From a virus: a stretch of DNA of 30,551 nt. Made by a program: the position numbers and the translations under genes. The notes under the pieces are model-generated. The model made no database searches, was not told the origin of the DNA, and was given only the letters and a program-made list of their open reading frames with translations. The stretch is from positions 1 through 30,551 of the IMG/VR virus record IMGVR_UViG_3300028388_001670. One strand, written 5' to 3'. Shown piece by piece: positions 14,667-20,888 of this stretch (position 1 is its first letter; the number at the start of each line of letters is the position of its first letter).

Positions 14667-15863
14667 TTAGTCGTTGTGATAGACAAACGGGCTAACCGTG
14701 TAGCTGCCCTGCGGGTCTGCCAGCGTGATTGTCGATTTCAGCCACGGCATACCGTCCCAACGGCCATAAAAGCGCCAGGTGCCCATGTCGTTGGTGAACT
14801 TGGCGTGTTCGCTGAATGCAATCTCTAGGCCCTGCCGCTCAAACAGCAGGTAAGCGCCCAGGTCTGCTAAGATCACGTCGCCGGCGTTGTCATCCTGCGG
14901 GCTGTGCTCGCTGAAGACGATCTGATAGCCGAGCAACGAGCCTTGCATCACCTGACGCCACTCAACCAGGTCGGCGCCTGAGCTGGTGAAATCCTTAAAG
15001 TCGGGTAGAACGCCACGATGCATAATCCACACCGGCTCGCTCTGGAATCGCTTAAAGCGTGCCAACATGCCGAGCGCGTCTGCCTCACCGAATGCATTAT
15101 CGGCAGCCGTAGTAACAGCTACTGCAGCGGTCGAGTTGAGGATGCCGAGCGGCTGCCCCGCACCCGTGCCCCGCAAGATATAAAACTCTAGCTTGCTATT
15201 GATTGCAATGCGGAACAAGCTACTCAGCAGCGCCTCGATTGACTGCGGTGAATCCGCAATCAGTTCGTTGCTCACCTCGGTATACCCGCCGACCTTGTAC
15301 ACGCGCCATGCCAACTGCTCAAACGTCGCCTGCGTTTCAGTCAGCGCCCCGGCCTCAGCCGTTTGTGTGCTGGTGACGCCGCCGCTCATGGCAGTTTCGC
15401 CACCGCCCGCAGTGGGGGCAGCGAATACATCAAGCGCCGGATAGTACCCGCTCGGCAGGTTGACCGGAATGCGATTGACGCGGCTCACGATGGGTGAGGT
15501 TTCTGGACTGAATTGCAGCAACTGATTGGCGTACTCCTCAGGCACCAGGTAGCCACCCTGCCCACCGGCACCTTCTAGCATGTCCTTGGTCGCTCCGTAC
15601 ACGCTTGCCAGCCGGCGCACGTTGCCGCGCTTGACAGCCAGCAAATAATCACCAAATGATTTCACACCGTTGGGCTGCTCATCATCTGGCGCAACATAAC
15701 CACCGTCTTTCAATGGTGCGCTATTTTCCACACGCTCCAACAGCGCCGCCACCGCATCATTCAAGGAATTGATACCCTTGAGCTGCTCGGTCACGTCGCC
15801 CTGAAACGCTTTGAATTCATCACGGCTGATATGCTCAACCGCTTCGGGCTTTTGTTCACTCAT
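14667..15863 (-). CDS. Internal start: scaffold-capsid form without protease
   Basis: Inside the fusion gene, ATG 15863 (residue 187, MSEQKPEAVEH) is preceded by AGAGGA with about 8 nt spacing, a ribosome-binding site as good as those of true genes here. Initiation would give a 398-residue scaffold plus capsid protein lacking protease, so that capsid can outnumber protease. This parallels nested genes such as lambda C/Nu3, though there it is the scaffold that is made internally. Confidence 0.55.
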   Translation of the reverse strand: MSEQKPEAVEHISRDEFKAFQGDVTEQLKGINSLNDAVAALLERVENSAPLKDGGYVAPDDEQPNGVKSFGDYLLAVKRGNVRRLASVYGATKDMLEGAGGQGGYLVPEEYANQLLQFSPETSPIVSRVNRIPVNLPSGYYPALDVFAAPTAGGGETAMSGGVTSTQTAEAGALTETQATFEQLAWRVYKVGGYTEVSNELIADSPQSIEALLSSLFRIAINSKLEFYILRGTGAGQPLGILNSTAAVAVTTAADNAFGEADALGMLARFKRFQSEPVWIMHRGVLPDFKDFTSSGADLVEWRQVMQGSLLGYQIVFSEHSPQDDNAGDVILADLGAYLLFERQGLEIAFSEHAKFTNDMGTWRFYGRWDGMPWLKSTITLADPQGSYTVSPFVYHND

Positions 15864-16421
15864 TTCATTTTCCTCTCTACTATGATTAATTTCCTCAGCG
15901 GCTTTTTCCTCGCCGACGCTCTCTGTAGCGTCCTTTGGCAATAAATCAGCCATTGCCGGATGTTCGTTTATCAACGCCTTGAGCCGCTGCACACCAATGG
16001 TGCGCGGTTCAGCAGGCGTCGCGGTTAAGCTAAATTCGACGATAGGCCACGACTTAATAACGCCGCCCTCTCGCCGCGTCAGGTGTGCAACGCTGCCAGA
16101 TGACAGGCCTAGCGCGCCAGCCTCAACCAGTTTGAGCACCTCGCTTACGTAGGCCTCGTGCTTTTGCAATTCCGCCTCAATCCACAGGCCGGCCTCTCGC
16201 GGGTCAATCGCCTTGACGATGCCGAGTCGCTTTGCCCCGATTTTATCATTGTAGCTGTGGTCATACAGCAGCGGCTTGTGAGGCACCAAGCCCAGGTCAT
16301 AATCGGTTTCTGGCGTAAACGTCTCGCCTTCCAAATCATGACCGCCAAATACGACGCCATAGCCGCCAATAGTGGCGCTGTCATCATCCTCATGCAGTAT
16401 TTTGATTGCGAATTGATCCAT
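14667..16421 (-). CDS. HK97-type prohead protease fused to major capsid protein
   Basis: This is a single 584-residue frame. Residues 1 to about 150 are an HK97-like prohead protease: MDQFAIKILH, then GYGVVFGGHDLEGETF, the YDHS motif near H55, and GLSSGS near S107, which correspond to the family's His and Ser. A charged linker and scaffold-like delta region (about 150-250) follows. An HK97-fold capsid from about 255 contains GGQGGYLVPEEYANQLLQ and SPIVSRVNRIPV and ends SPFVYHND. The start at 16421 has AGGTG just upstream; a GTG six nt earlier is less likely. Protease-capsid fusions are known, and self-cleavage would release mature capsid. An internal start is listed separately. Confidence 0.88.
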   Translation of the reverse strand: MDQFAIKILHEDDDSATIGGYGVVFGGHDLEGETFTPETDYDLGLVPHKPLLYDHSYNDKIGAKRLGIVKAIDPREAGLWIEAELQKHEAYVSEVLKLVEAGALGLSSGSVAHLTRREGGVIKSWPIVEFSLTATPAEPRTIGVQRLKALINEHPAMADLLPKDATESVGEEKAAEEINHSREENEMSEQKPEAVEHISRDEFKAFQGDVTEQLKGINSLNDAVAALLERVENSAPLKDGGYVAPDDEQPNGVKSFGDYLLAVKRGNVRRLASVYGATKDMLEGAGGQGGYLVPEEYANQLLQFSPETSPIVSRVNRIPVNLPSGYYPALDVFAAPTAGGGETAMSGGVTSTQTAEAGALTETQATFEQLAWRVYKVGGYTEVSNELIADSPQSIEALLSSLFRIAINSKLEFYILRGTGAGQPLGILNSTAAVAVTTAADNAFGEADALGMLARFKRFQSEPVWIMHRGVLPDFKDFTSSGADLVEWRQVMQGSLLGYQIVFSEHSPQDDNAGDVILADLGAYLLFERQGLEIAFSEHAKFTNDMGTWRFYGRWDGMPWLKSTITLADPQGSYTVSPFVYHND

Positions 16422-16435
16422 AATCACCTACCAAC

Positions 16436-16479
16436 AAAAAACGGCAATGCGCGCCCGGTCGGGTCTTATCGCATTGCCG
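16436..16479 (-). terminator. Terminator-like hairpin in the capsid leader (attenuator candidate)
   Basis: On the minus strand CGGCAATGCG (16470-16479) pairs perfectly with CGCATTGCCG (16442-16451) around an 18-nt loop that holds a second CCCG/CGGG stem. Six T residues follow immediately (16436-16441). This is a canonical intrinsic terminator. It lies only about 15 nt before the capsid ATG at 16421 and downstream of a good promoter. Confidence 0.75.
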
Positions 16480-16534
16480 CTTCTCTCAATTAGAAGCCTC
16501 TGGCAATTGCAGAAGCATGTATTTAATTGTAATT

Positions 16535-16563
16535 ATTCTATCATGCGCTCTATGCCACGTCAA
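16535..16563 (-). promoter_or_regulatory. Sigma70-type promoter for the capsid operon
   Basis: Minus-strand -35 TTGACG (16558-16563), 17-bp spacer, and -10 TAGAAT (16535-16540) preceded by TGA, making an extended -10. Transcription would start near 16528, leaving a leader of roughly 105 nt before the capsid ATG. Within the leader a ten-codon frame (16486-16518, MLLQLPEASN) precedes the terminator hairpin, but it has no Shine-Dalgarno. Confidence 0.65.
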
Positions 16564-16726
16564 TCAAGCCGATGCGCCGGCAGAAGCGCCACAGCAGCCA
16601 TGCCTCATATGCCAGCGTGCCACGCAGCGGATATACCCCGGCACTGGCTGCCTCTACGATTTCACCGATACGGTGCCGGGGTATGCTCGTCTCCGCTTCG
16701 ATGTTCGCTACGATGTCGTCAAGCAC
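16550..16726 (-). CDS. Possible 58-residue protein upstream of the capsid promoter
   Basis: A minus-strand frame starting at GTG 16726 and ending at TAG 16550 gives LDDIVANIEAETSIPRHRIG, EIVEAASAGVYPLRGTLAYE and AWLLWRFCRRIGLIDVA. The residue make-up is very protein-like, and codon choice matches neighbouring genes better than the overlapping plus-strand frame does. There is no clear ribosome-binding site, and the start codon could differ. It reads in the same direction as the late genes, and its stop codon abuts the capsid promoter. Confidence 0.45.
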   Translation of the reverse strand: MLDDIVANIEAETSIPRHRIGEIVEAASAGVYPLRGTLAYEAWLLWRFCRRIGLIDVA

Positions 16727-16734
16727 AAATGGTA

Positions 16735-16740
16735 TATAAT
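16735..16740 (+). promoter_or_regulatory. Possible -10 box for the plus-strand cassette
   Basis: A perfect TATAAT lies about 60 nt before the first gene of the plus-strand unit, but no convincing -35 is found at 15-19 bp upstream. The sequence upstream also contains a 12-bp inverted repeat (16633-16644 with 16673-16684), which falls within the possible minus-strand gene. Confidence 0.3.
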
Positions 16741-16801
16741 GCAGGAAATAGAGTTAGCCAGAATCCTTCGTCTCAGACAGATATTATTTAGGAGAAATCT
16801 A

Positions 16802-17065
16802 ATGAAGAAAGTATTGCAAGAAGTTGGAAAACGGCAAAACGATTTAGAAAAATTTATTCGTCAATATGCAGAGAAAAATGACATTCTGCCCACAATACAG
16901 TGGATTGTTAAAGAGGCGCGGGCGGGGCGAGATTGGAAGTCTGGCAAATTGGCTTACGAGGCCATGTACCGAGAGGAGGTGATCGAGCCAGCCACGAAAT
17001 TATTTGAAGAAATGAACCCCAGTTCAATCGCAACTGGGGCGCAATTAGACATGGTAATATTTTAA
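16802..17065 (+). CDS. Plus-strand cassette gene 1, helical protein
   Basis: The 87-residue product starts MKKVLQEVGKRQNDLEKFIR, continues with WIVKEARAGRDWKSGKLAYE and ends GAQLDMVIF. It is almost entirely helical and charged. TAGGAG at 16789-16794 gives a strong start at 16802. The same frame is open back to 16517, but that part overlaps opposite-strand signals and lacks a ribosome-binding site. No family is recognised. The gene runs against the surrounding late genes and is coupled to the next one. Confidence 0.65.
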   Translation: MKKVLQEVGKRQNDLEKFIRQYAEKNDILPTIQWIVKEARAGRDWKSGKLAYEAMYREEVIEPATKLFEEMNPSSIATGAQLDMVIF

Positions 17066-17181
17066 TGAGTAAATCATCAATTCGCAATGCCCGCGCACGC
17101 CGGGCATTGCGAATTATCAGGGCATTAGCAATTCGTAATGTAGGAAATAGAGATAAGCAGCCGCAAGGCAAAGGAGATTAA
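17065..17181 (+). CDS. 38-residue arginine-rich peptide
   Basis: ATG 17065 overlaps the previous stop (TAATGA), and the last codons hold the AAAGGAG ribosome-binding site of the following gene, so the three genes are tightly coupled. The product begins MSKSSIRNARARRALRIIRA and continues LAIRNVGNRDKQPQGKGD, a very basic amphipathic helix that could bind RNA or DNA. A perfect 15-bp inverted repeat lies inside the coding sequence. Confidence 0.5.
   Translation: MSKSSIRNARARRALRIIRALAIRNVGNRDKQPQGKGD
17079..17115. repeat. Perfect 15-bp inverted repeat within a coding region
   Basis: AATTCGCAATGCCCG (17079-17093) is followed by a 7-nt loop and then its exact complement CGGGCATTGCGAATT (17101-17115). 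A degenerate third copy, GGGCATTAGCAATTCG, follows at about 17120-17135. There is no T-tract, so it is not an intrinsic terminator. A DNA-binding site or a stable mRNA hairpin is possible. The cores GCAATGC and GCATTGC also occur in the capsid-leader hairpin. Confidence 0.7.
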
Positions 17182-17182
17182 A

Positions 17183-17386
17183 ATGAAAGACCAAGAATGG
17201 ACAGAGGAAATGGAAAACAAGTACCAGCAAAAACTAGCAGCGTACCGTAGTAGCTTGCCGCCAATGGAAAAATTCGATCCTGAAACATGGAATGAAAGGA
17301 AAAAAATAGGGCAAAAGTTCTTTGATGAGTTAACCCCCATTGAAAAACTGCGCCACAGTGTACAAAGAGAAGCGATTATACTTTGA
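17183..17386 (+). CDS. Plus-strand cassette gene 3, charged helical protein
   Basis: The 67-residue product starts MKDQEWTEEMENKYQQKLAA and includes KFDPETWNERKKIGQKFFDE. It is Lys/Glu-rich and helical. AAAGGAG lies about 6 nt upstream of the ATG. Codon use is more A-rich than the surrounding late genes, which fits a separately acquired cassette. No family is recognised. Confidence 0.65.
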   Translation: MKDQEWTEEMENKYQQKLAAYRSSLPPMEKFDPETWNERKKIGQKFFDELTPIEKLRHSVQREAIIL

Positions 17387-17418
17387 ACACAATATCCCCA
17401 CCCGCGCCCTTTGGGGAA

Positions 17419-17462
17419 AATCGCCAAAGCGTCAAAGACGGCGGGGCAGAATCGCTAAAGCG
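17419..17462. repeat. Paired operator-like direct repeats before the RHH-like gene
   Basis: AATCGCCAAAGCG (17419-17431) and AATCGCTAAAGCG (17450-17462) match at 12 of 13 positions and begin 31 bp apart, close to three helical turns. Each contains CGC and GCG arms. They lie just upstream of the ribosome-binding site of a ribbon-helix-helix-like gene, so autoregulation is a natural hypothesis. Confidence 0.5.
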
Positions 17463-17474
17463 ATGAGGTAAACA

Positions 17475-17687
17475 ATGGACCTTGACAAATTTTTTGAAGC
17501 CGTCGCCATCCAAGAGGACACGGAACAATTCTTGTTCCGCCTAACGCCGGCCGAGCGGGCGGCATTGGGCAAGTTGGCGTCAACATACAAGATGCCGATG
17601 GCGCAGGTGCTAAAGCGCCTGCTGCGTCAAGCAGTTGTAGATTACTACCAAGACAATGAGGTCTGGGGCCTCATCAAGTATCAATAA
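17475..17687 (+). CDS. Ribbon-helix-helix-like small regulator
   Basis: The 70-residue product contains a likely short beta strand followed by two helices: FLFRLTPAERAALGKLASTY, then KMPMAQVLKRLLRQAVVDYY. This matches the CopG/Arc-type pattern of strand, helix 1, turn and helix 2, a DNA-binding dimer. GAGGT precedes ATG 17475. It is the last gene of the plus-strand unit, directly before an intrinsic terminator, with a pair of operator-like repeats just upstream. Residues 1-18 are an acidic extension. An antitoxin role is possible, but the neighbouring small genes are not recognisable toxins. Confidence 0.6.
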   Translation: MDLDKFFEAVAIQEDTEQFLFRLTPAERAALGKLASTYKMPMAQVLKRLLRQAVVDYYQDNEVWGLIKYQ

Positions 17688-17692
17688 CCCCA

Positions 17693-17717
17693 GGGCGGCT
17701 AACCACCGCCCTTTTTT
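17693..17717 (+). terminator. Rho-independent terminator of the plus-strand cassette
   Basis: GGGCGG (17693-17698), a 7-nt loop, CCGCCC (17706-17711), then six T residues (17712-17717). It ends the plus-strand unit and overlaps the 3' end of the converging gp10-like gene by two bases. It lacks a T-tract on the other strand, so leftward transcription should pass. Confidence 0.85.
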
Positions 17718-18198
17718 ATTTCGCCAGCTCCCGCCGGATGGCTGTCTGAAACTCTCGGACAATCGCCCGGCGGTTTTTTTCTGCGACCTGGCTTACGGTT
17801 GGAAAGCCGGACGCCTTGTGGAAGGGCTGCTGCGTCTCCGTGCCGTAGACCCACCGTGCCCCCGGCGCATTGTTGCCCAGGATGCCGCGCCAGCCGTCGA
17901 TTTGTGGCTGTACTTCAGCCGTCCAGCTTTTACCCGTTTGTGTGGTGCGCACGTAGCCAATGCCGTCGCGGTGGTCGATGACGCCACGGCTGACCTGCGT
18001 CCAATACGCCCGCTTCTGTCCTGGTGTGGCCAGTGATGAAAACGCCCCCGGTTTTTTACGCGGATACTGCGCAATGTCGTCCTGGAGCAGGGCGAGCGAG
18101 CGTATCATCGGCGGGGCCAGCACTGCCGCCAGTTTGTCGATGTTGTTTAGCTTACGCGCCAGGGCGTCAAGTTCGTCTTGGGGTATCTTGATTTCCAT
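17716..18198 (-). CDS. HK97 gp10-like / virion morphogenesis protein
   Basis: The 160-residue product begins MEIKIPQDELDALARKLNNI, followed by DKLAAVLAPPMIRSLALLQD, the N-terminal helix pattern of gp10-like neck and tail-completion proteins. It ends in a helix (REFQTAIRRELAK) typical of that group. GAGGT lies just upstream. In most HK97-like phages this gene is downstream of the capsid near the connectors. Here it is upstream of the capsid, separated by the plus-strand cassette. The family assignment is moderate. Confidence 0.55.
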   Translation of the reverse strand: MEIKIPQDELDALARKLNNIDKLAAVLAPPMIRSLALLQDDIAQYPRKKPGAFSSLATPGQKRAYWTQVSRGVIDHRDGIGYVRTTQTGKSWTAEVQPQIDGWRGILGNNAPGARWVYGTETQQPFHKASGFPTVSQVAEKNRRAIVREFQTAIRRELAK

Positions 18199-18322
18199 TT
18201 GACCTCATTGCTGCCGGCAAATGCCCCCAGGCGTAGCGTGCTATGGTTTTCGCCTCTTCCTCGGTGTATCCTGATTTCATCAATAGTTCAATCGCTAACT
18301 TGATTTTCTCTGCTTTTGTCAT
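18167..18322 (-). CDS. 51-residue helical protein bridging two head genes
   Basis: The product begins MTKAEKIKLAIELLMKSGYT, then EEEAKTIARYAWGHLPAAMR, which resembles a small UBA-like three-helix pattern. It starts inside the 3' end of the head morphogenesis gene (35-nt overlap) and ends inside the gp10-like gene (32-nt overlap), filling the gap between them. The ribosome-binding site is weak. Sequence quality makes it likely real. Confidence 0.5.
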   Translation of the reverse strand: MTKAEKIKLAIELLMKSGYTEEEAKTIARYAWGHLPAAMRSNGNQDTPRRT

Positions 18323-19463
18323 GGATCATAATCCGTTCGTACAATCGCCGTAGCATCATGGCATCAATGGCCTTTTGCGTCGTGTATGCCTGCACGTATT
18401 CAATAATGCCGTCCACCAGCTCCATTTTGAATGTCCAGTCGCCTTGAGGCTGGCTGGCGACCTCTATCATTGATTCGATGGCTTTGTCAAGCTGCGCTAA
18501 ACGCTCGCGCATCTCTGTCACCTCCCATGATTGCCCGGATTGACCACGATACCGCTCAAGGTTCCGTCGTGCCGTAGCACGCCATTTCATTTGCGTCTGA
18601 ATCCGGCTCACAATTCGGCGACGTGCTCGATATTCCTCACCACGCCCACGCGGCGCACGGCCGGCAGGTGGGCGAATAGCCTCAAATGGATCGTAACCCA
18701 TGCTTTCGATTAGCTCAATCTCGGCTTCTGCGTCAGTCTGCGTGATGATAACCGGCGTCACCCAGCACCTGCAATTCGGATGCGCTGGCGGCTTTTCGAT
18801 GCCGTCCCACGTCGCGTCCAGGTCCACCACTTGACGATGCAACGGTCCACAAATGGGACATACTAGCTCGTCATTGGCCGTGTTCCACCGCTTGCGCTCG
18901 ATTACGCCAGATTCGCGCCATGACGCAAGGTTGCCTTCAGCGTAGGCCCGCGTCGTCTCCGTGACAGCAATAGTGCGAGCGCGGTTGTAGCCGTAATCGG
19001 TCGATGATAGGATGCGTTCACGCAAGGCCGCGATGGGCTCGCCATTGTTTATCCAATCCGATACCAGCACTCGCACGCGGCCCAATGTCGTGTCCTGCAC
19101 TTCTCGTATCAATTCGCCGGCATAGCGACGCGCCCATTGCACCGCCGCGTTATTCGCCAGGTCCCAATCAATGCCAAAGAAATCCTTGCGCACGCCGAGC
19201 GCCTCACGCTCGACCACAAGCCGGCCAGCCACCGCACCCGCTTCAGCAATCTTCGCCAGTTCAGCCGCGAGTACGTCGGTCAGCGGTTGCCATGTTTGCA
19301 GGTTGCTAACTCGTTGCGTGATGTCGTTGGCTGTATCCGCCGTGATGCCGCGCAGGTGCCCGCGTGCCACTTTCTGTAGCGCCGCCGCGACGGCCGCCGT
19401 AAATTCGTCCTCATAATCGGCGAGTACGTCCTCATCTGGTCGCTCGTTTTTAATTGCCAGCAT
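18288..19463 (-). CDS. Minor head protein, Mu F / SPP1 gp7 family
   Basis: The 391-residue product has the family signature: TETTRAYAEGNLASWRESGV at about 168-187, then a zinc-like set CPICGPLH at 202-209 and HPNCRC at 228-233, followed by a charged helical tail. These proteins associate with the portal and are carried in the head or ejected with DNA. ATG 19463 sits in TGATG with the portal stop. The order terminase, portal, Mu F-like protein is conserved in many siphoviruses. Confidence 0.85.
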   Translation of the reverse strand: MLAIKNERPDEDVLADYEDEFTAAVAAALQKVARGHLRGITADTANDITQRVSNLQTWQPLTDVLAAELAKIAEAGAVAGRLVVEREALGVRKDFFGIDWDLANNAAVQWARRYAGELIREVQDTTLGRVRVLVSDWINNGEPIAALRERILSSTDYGYNRARTIAVTETTRAYAEGNLASWRESGVIERKRWNTANDELVCPICGPLHRQVVDLDATWDGIEKPPAHPNCRCWVTPVIITQTDAEAEIELIESMGYDPFEAIRPPAGRAPRGRGEEYRARRRIVSRIQTQMKWRATARRNLERYRGQSGQSWEVTEMRERLAQLDKAIESMIEVASQPQGDWTFKMELVDGIIEYVQAYTTQKAIDAMMLRRLYERIMIHDKSRENQVSD

Positions 19464-20875
19464 CACGGGTACGCTTCTACCATCTGACGCATCACAGCGT
19501 CAGCGACCACCAGCTTGTCAGCGTGGCTCAAAATGTCGCTATTAAATTTGCGCACGTCAGCGCCGAGCCGTTTCTGGTACCACCGCTTAAATACGCCAAT
19601 CTCCTCCGCCCGGTCAATCTCAGCGCGGCGCGTCGCCTCGTCTGGTTCGATGCCGTTGCTGGACGGGGGTGGGGGAGGCTCAGGCGCCTGGACCTCGATC
19701 ACCGGTTGCATGCTGTCGGCAATCATGGCGCGCTGCTCATCGGTCAGGTCGTATCCGAGCACCTCAAGCGCCACCATCGGCGGCAGACCAGCATTGACAA
19801 GATTTAATAGCGACTGGCTGCGCTCGTGCTCTTCCTCCTGAAGTATGCTCAATTGCTCCGGCTGGAAGCGCATCTCAAAACCCGCCGGCTTGAATACGTG
19901 ATGATTGAGCGCGTAGGCGATGCGCTCCGCACGCGGCGCAATCGTGTACATGATCCAATTCGCCGTCAGCCTGTCTAGCACGCTGCGATTATTCGCTTCG
20001 CCCGTCAGGATGCCTTTTGGCGTATCGGCGACCGCGCTTACATCCATTTGGTTGCCAGCATCTAGCGCCGTCATATCCATTTCGCTTGGCGTCGTACCGA
20101 TGCGCTCAAACGTCAGCCCGGCATTAAACACCTCGGCACGATGGGCATTGGCGCTACCCGACAGCACGCGCCGGATACGGTCAAGTACACGATCTTTTTC
20201 CGCTTCGGGCGGGTTCGTTTCAGCGCGTACAATTGTTGGCAAGATGAGTCCCTGCTCGTATAGCATGGTGAGCACCTTGTCCGATTCGCGCAGCAACGCC
20301 GCAGGCAGCGACGCCCGGCTTTCGAGCGACTGCCCCGGTCCCATCTCCGGGATGCCCAGCTCCCACAACCAGCCAAGCCAGCCCGCTGATTCGCTACGCG
20401 CCCAGATTGCCGCGTCGTCATACTCGTAATATGCATTGCCCACGCTGCGCTTAAATCCGAGCAGGCCGCGACTGCCACGCCTGTCATAGTCCGGCTGGAT
20501 GCTCGGCGGCGTAAACCAGCGCACCCGCACCGGCTGATTGTTGCGCACGCTCACACCCCAATACGCCGCCCCGTATTCATCTAGCGCCATGCTAATCTGG
20601 AAGAGTAGTGCCTTGAGCCCGCCGTACAGTGGGTTAATTTCAATGCCAATCTGCCGCTCGTCTATCGGCTCGTCGCCGCCAACGCGCATAAACGTAAACG
20701 GCAGGATGCTAGTCATTGCGGCCCGCTTCAGCTTATTGGCGTCCCAATACGCCGCGCCACCGTCGCGCTCGCTCTCGCCCCCGCTTACAATTTGCCACGC
20801 TTCGGGCGGGAGTTGTTCAAGCCTCGCGCCCTTTACGCCATTCTGCCCGTTGTGTACTTTAATGAATGCTGCCAT
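19463..20875 (-). CDS. Portal protein
   Basis: The 470-residue protein follows the large terminase and has portal-like features: an early membrane-like segment LKRAAMTSILPFTFMRVGGD, LYGGLKALLFQISMALDEYG in the wing/stem region, QMDVSAVADTPKGILTGEAN as in HK97 and SPP1-type portals, and a helical C-terminus with a proline-rich linker (EPPPPPSSNG). ATG 20875 is preferred since AAAGGA lies 9 nt upstream and it leaves a 13-nt gap after the terminase stop. It forms the dodecameric channel for DNA at one vertex. Subfamily is not resolved. Confidence 0.8.
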   Translation of the reverse strand: MAAFIKVHNGQNGVKGARLEQLPPEAWQIVSGGESERDGGAAYWDANKLKRAAMTSILPFTFMRVGGDEPIDERQIGIEINPLYGGLKALLFQISMALDEYGAAYWGVSVRNNQPVRVRWFTPPSIQPDYDRRGSRGLLGFKRSVGNAYYEYDDAAIWARSESAGWLGWLWELGIPEMGPGQSLESRASLPAALLRESDKVLTMLYEQGLILPTIVRAETNPPEAEKDRVLDRIRRVLSGSANAHRAEVFNAGLTFERIGTTPSEMDMTALDAGNQMDVSAVADTPKGILTGEANNRSVLDRLTANWIMYTIAPRAERIAYALNHHVFKPAGFEMRFQPEQLSILQEEEHERSQSLLNLVNAGLPPMVALEVLGYDLTDEQRAMIADSMQPVIEVQAPEPPPPPSSNGIEPDEATRRAEIDRAEEIGVFKRWYQKRLGADVRKFNSDILSHADKLVVADAVMRQMVEAYP

Positions 20876-20888
20876 TACATCCCATCCT

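Noticed and set aside
16517-16801. Extension of the first cassette gene with two CxxC pairs
   Set aside because: No ribosome-binding site at 16517, it overlaps the capsid promoter, a strong start exists at 16802, and the minus strand reads better here.
17393-17416. TCCCCA/TGGGGA hairpin as a terminator inside the cassette
   Set aside because: The stem is only 6 bp with a long loop, no T-tract follows, and the RHH-like gene downstream shares the same unit and terminator.
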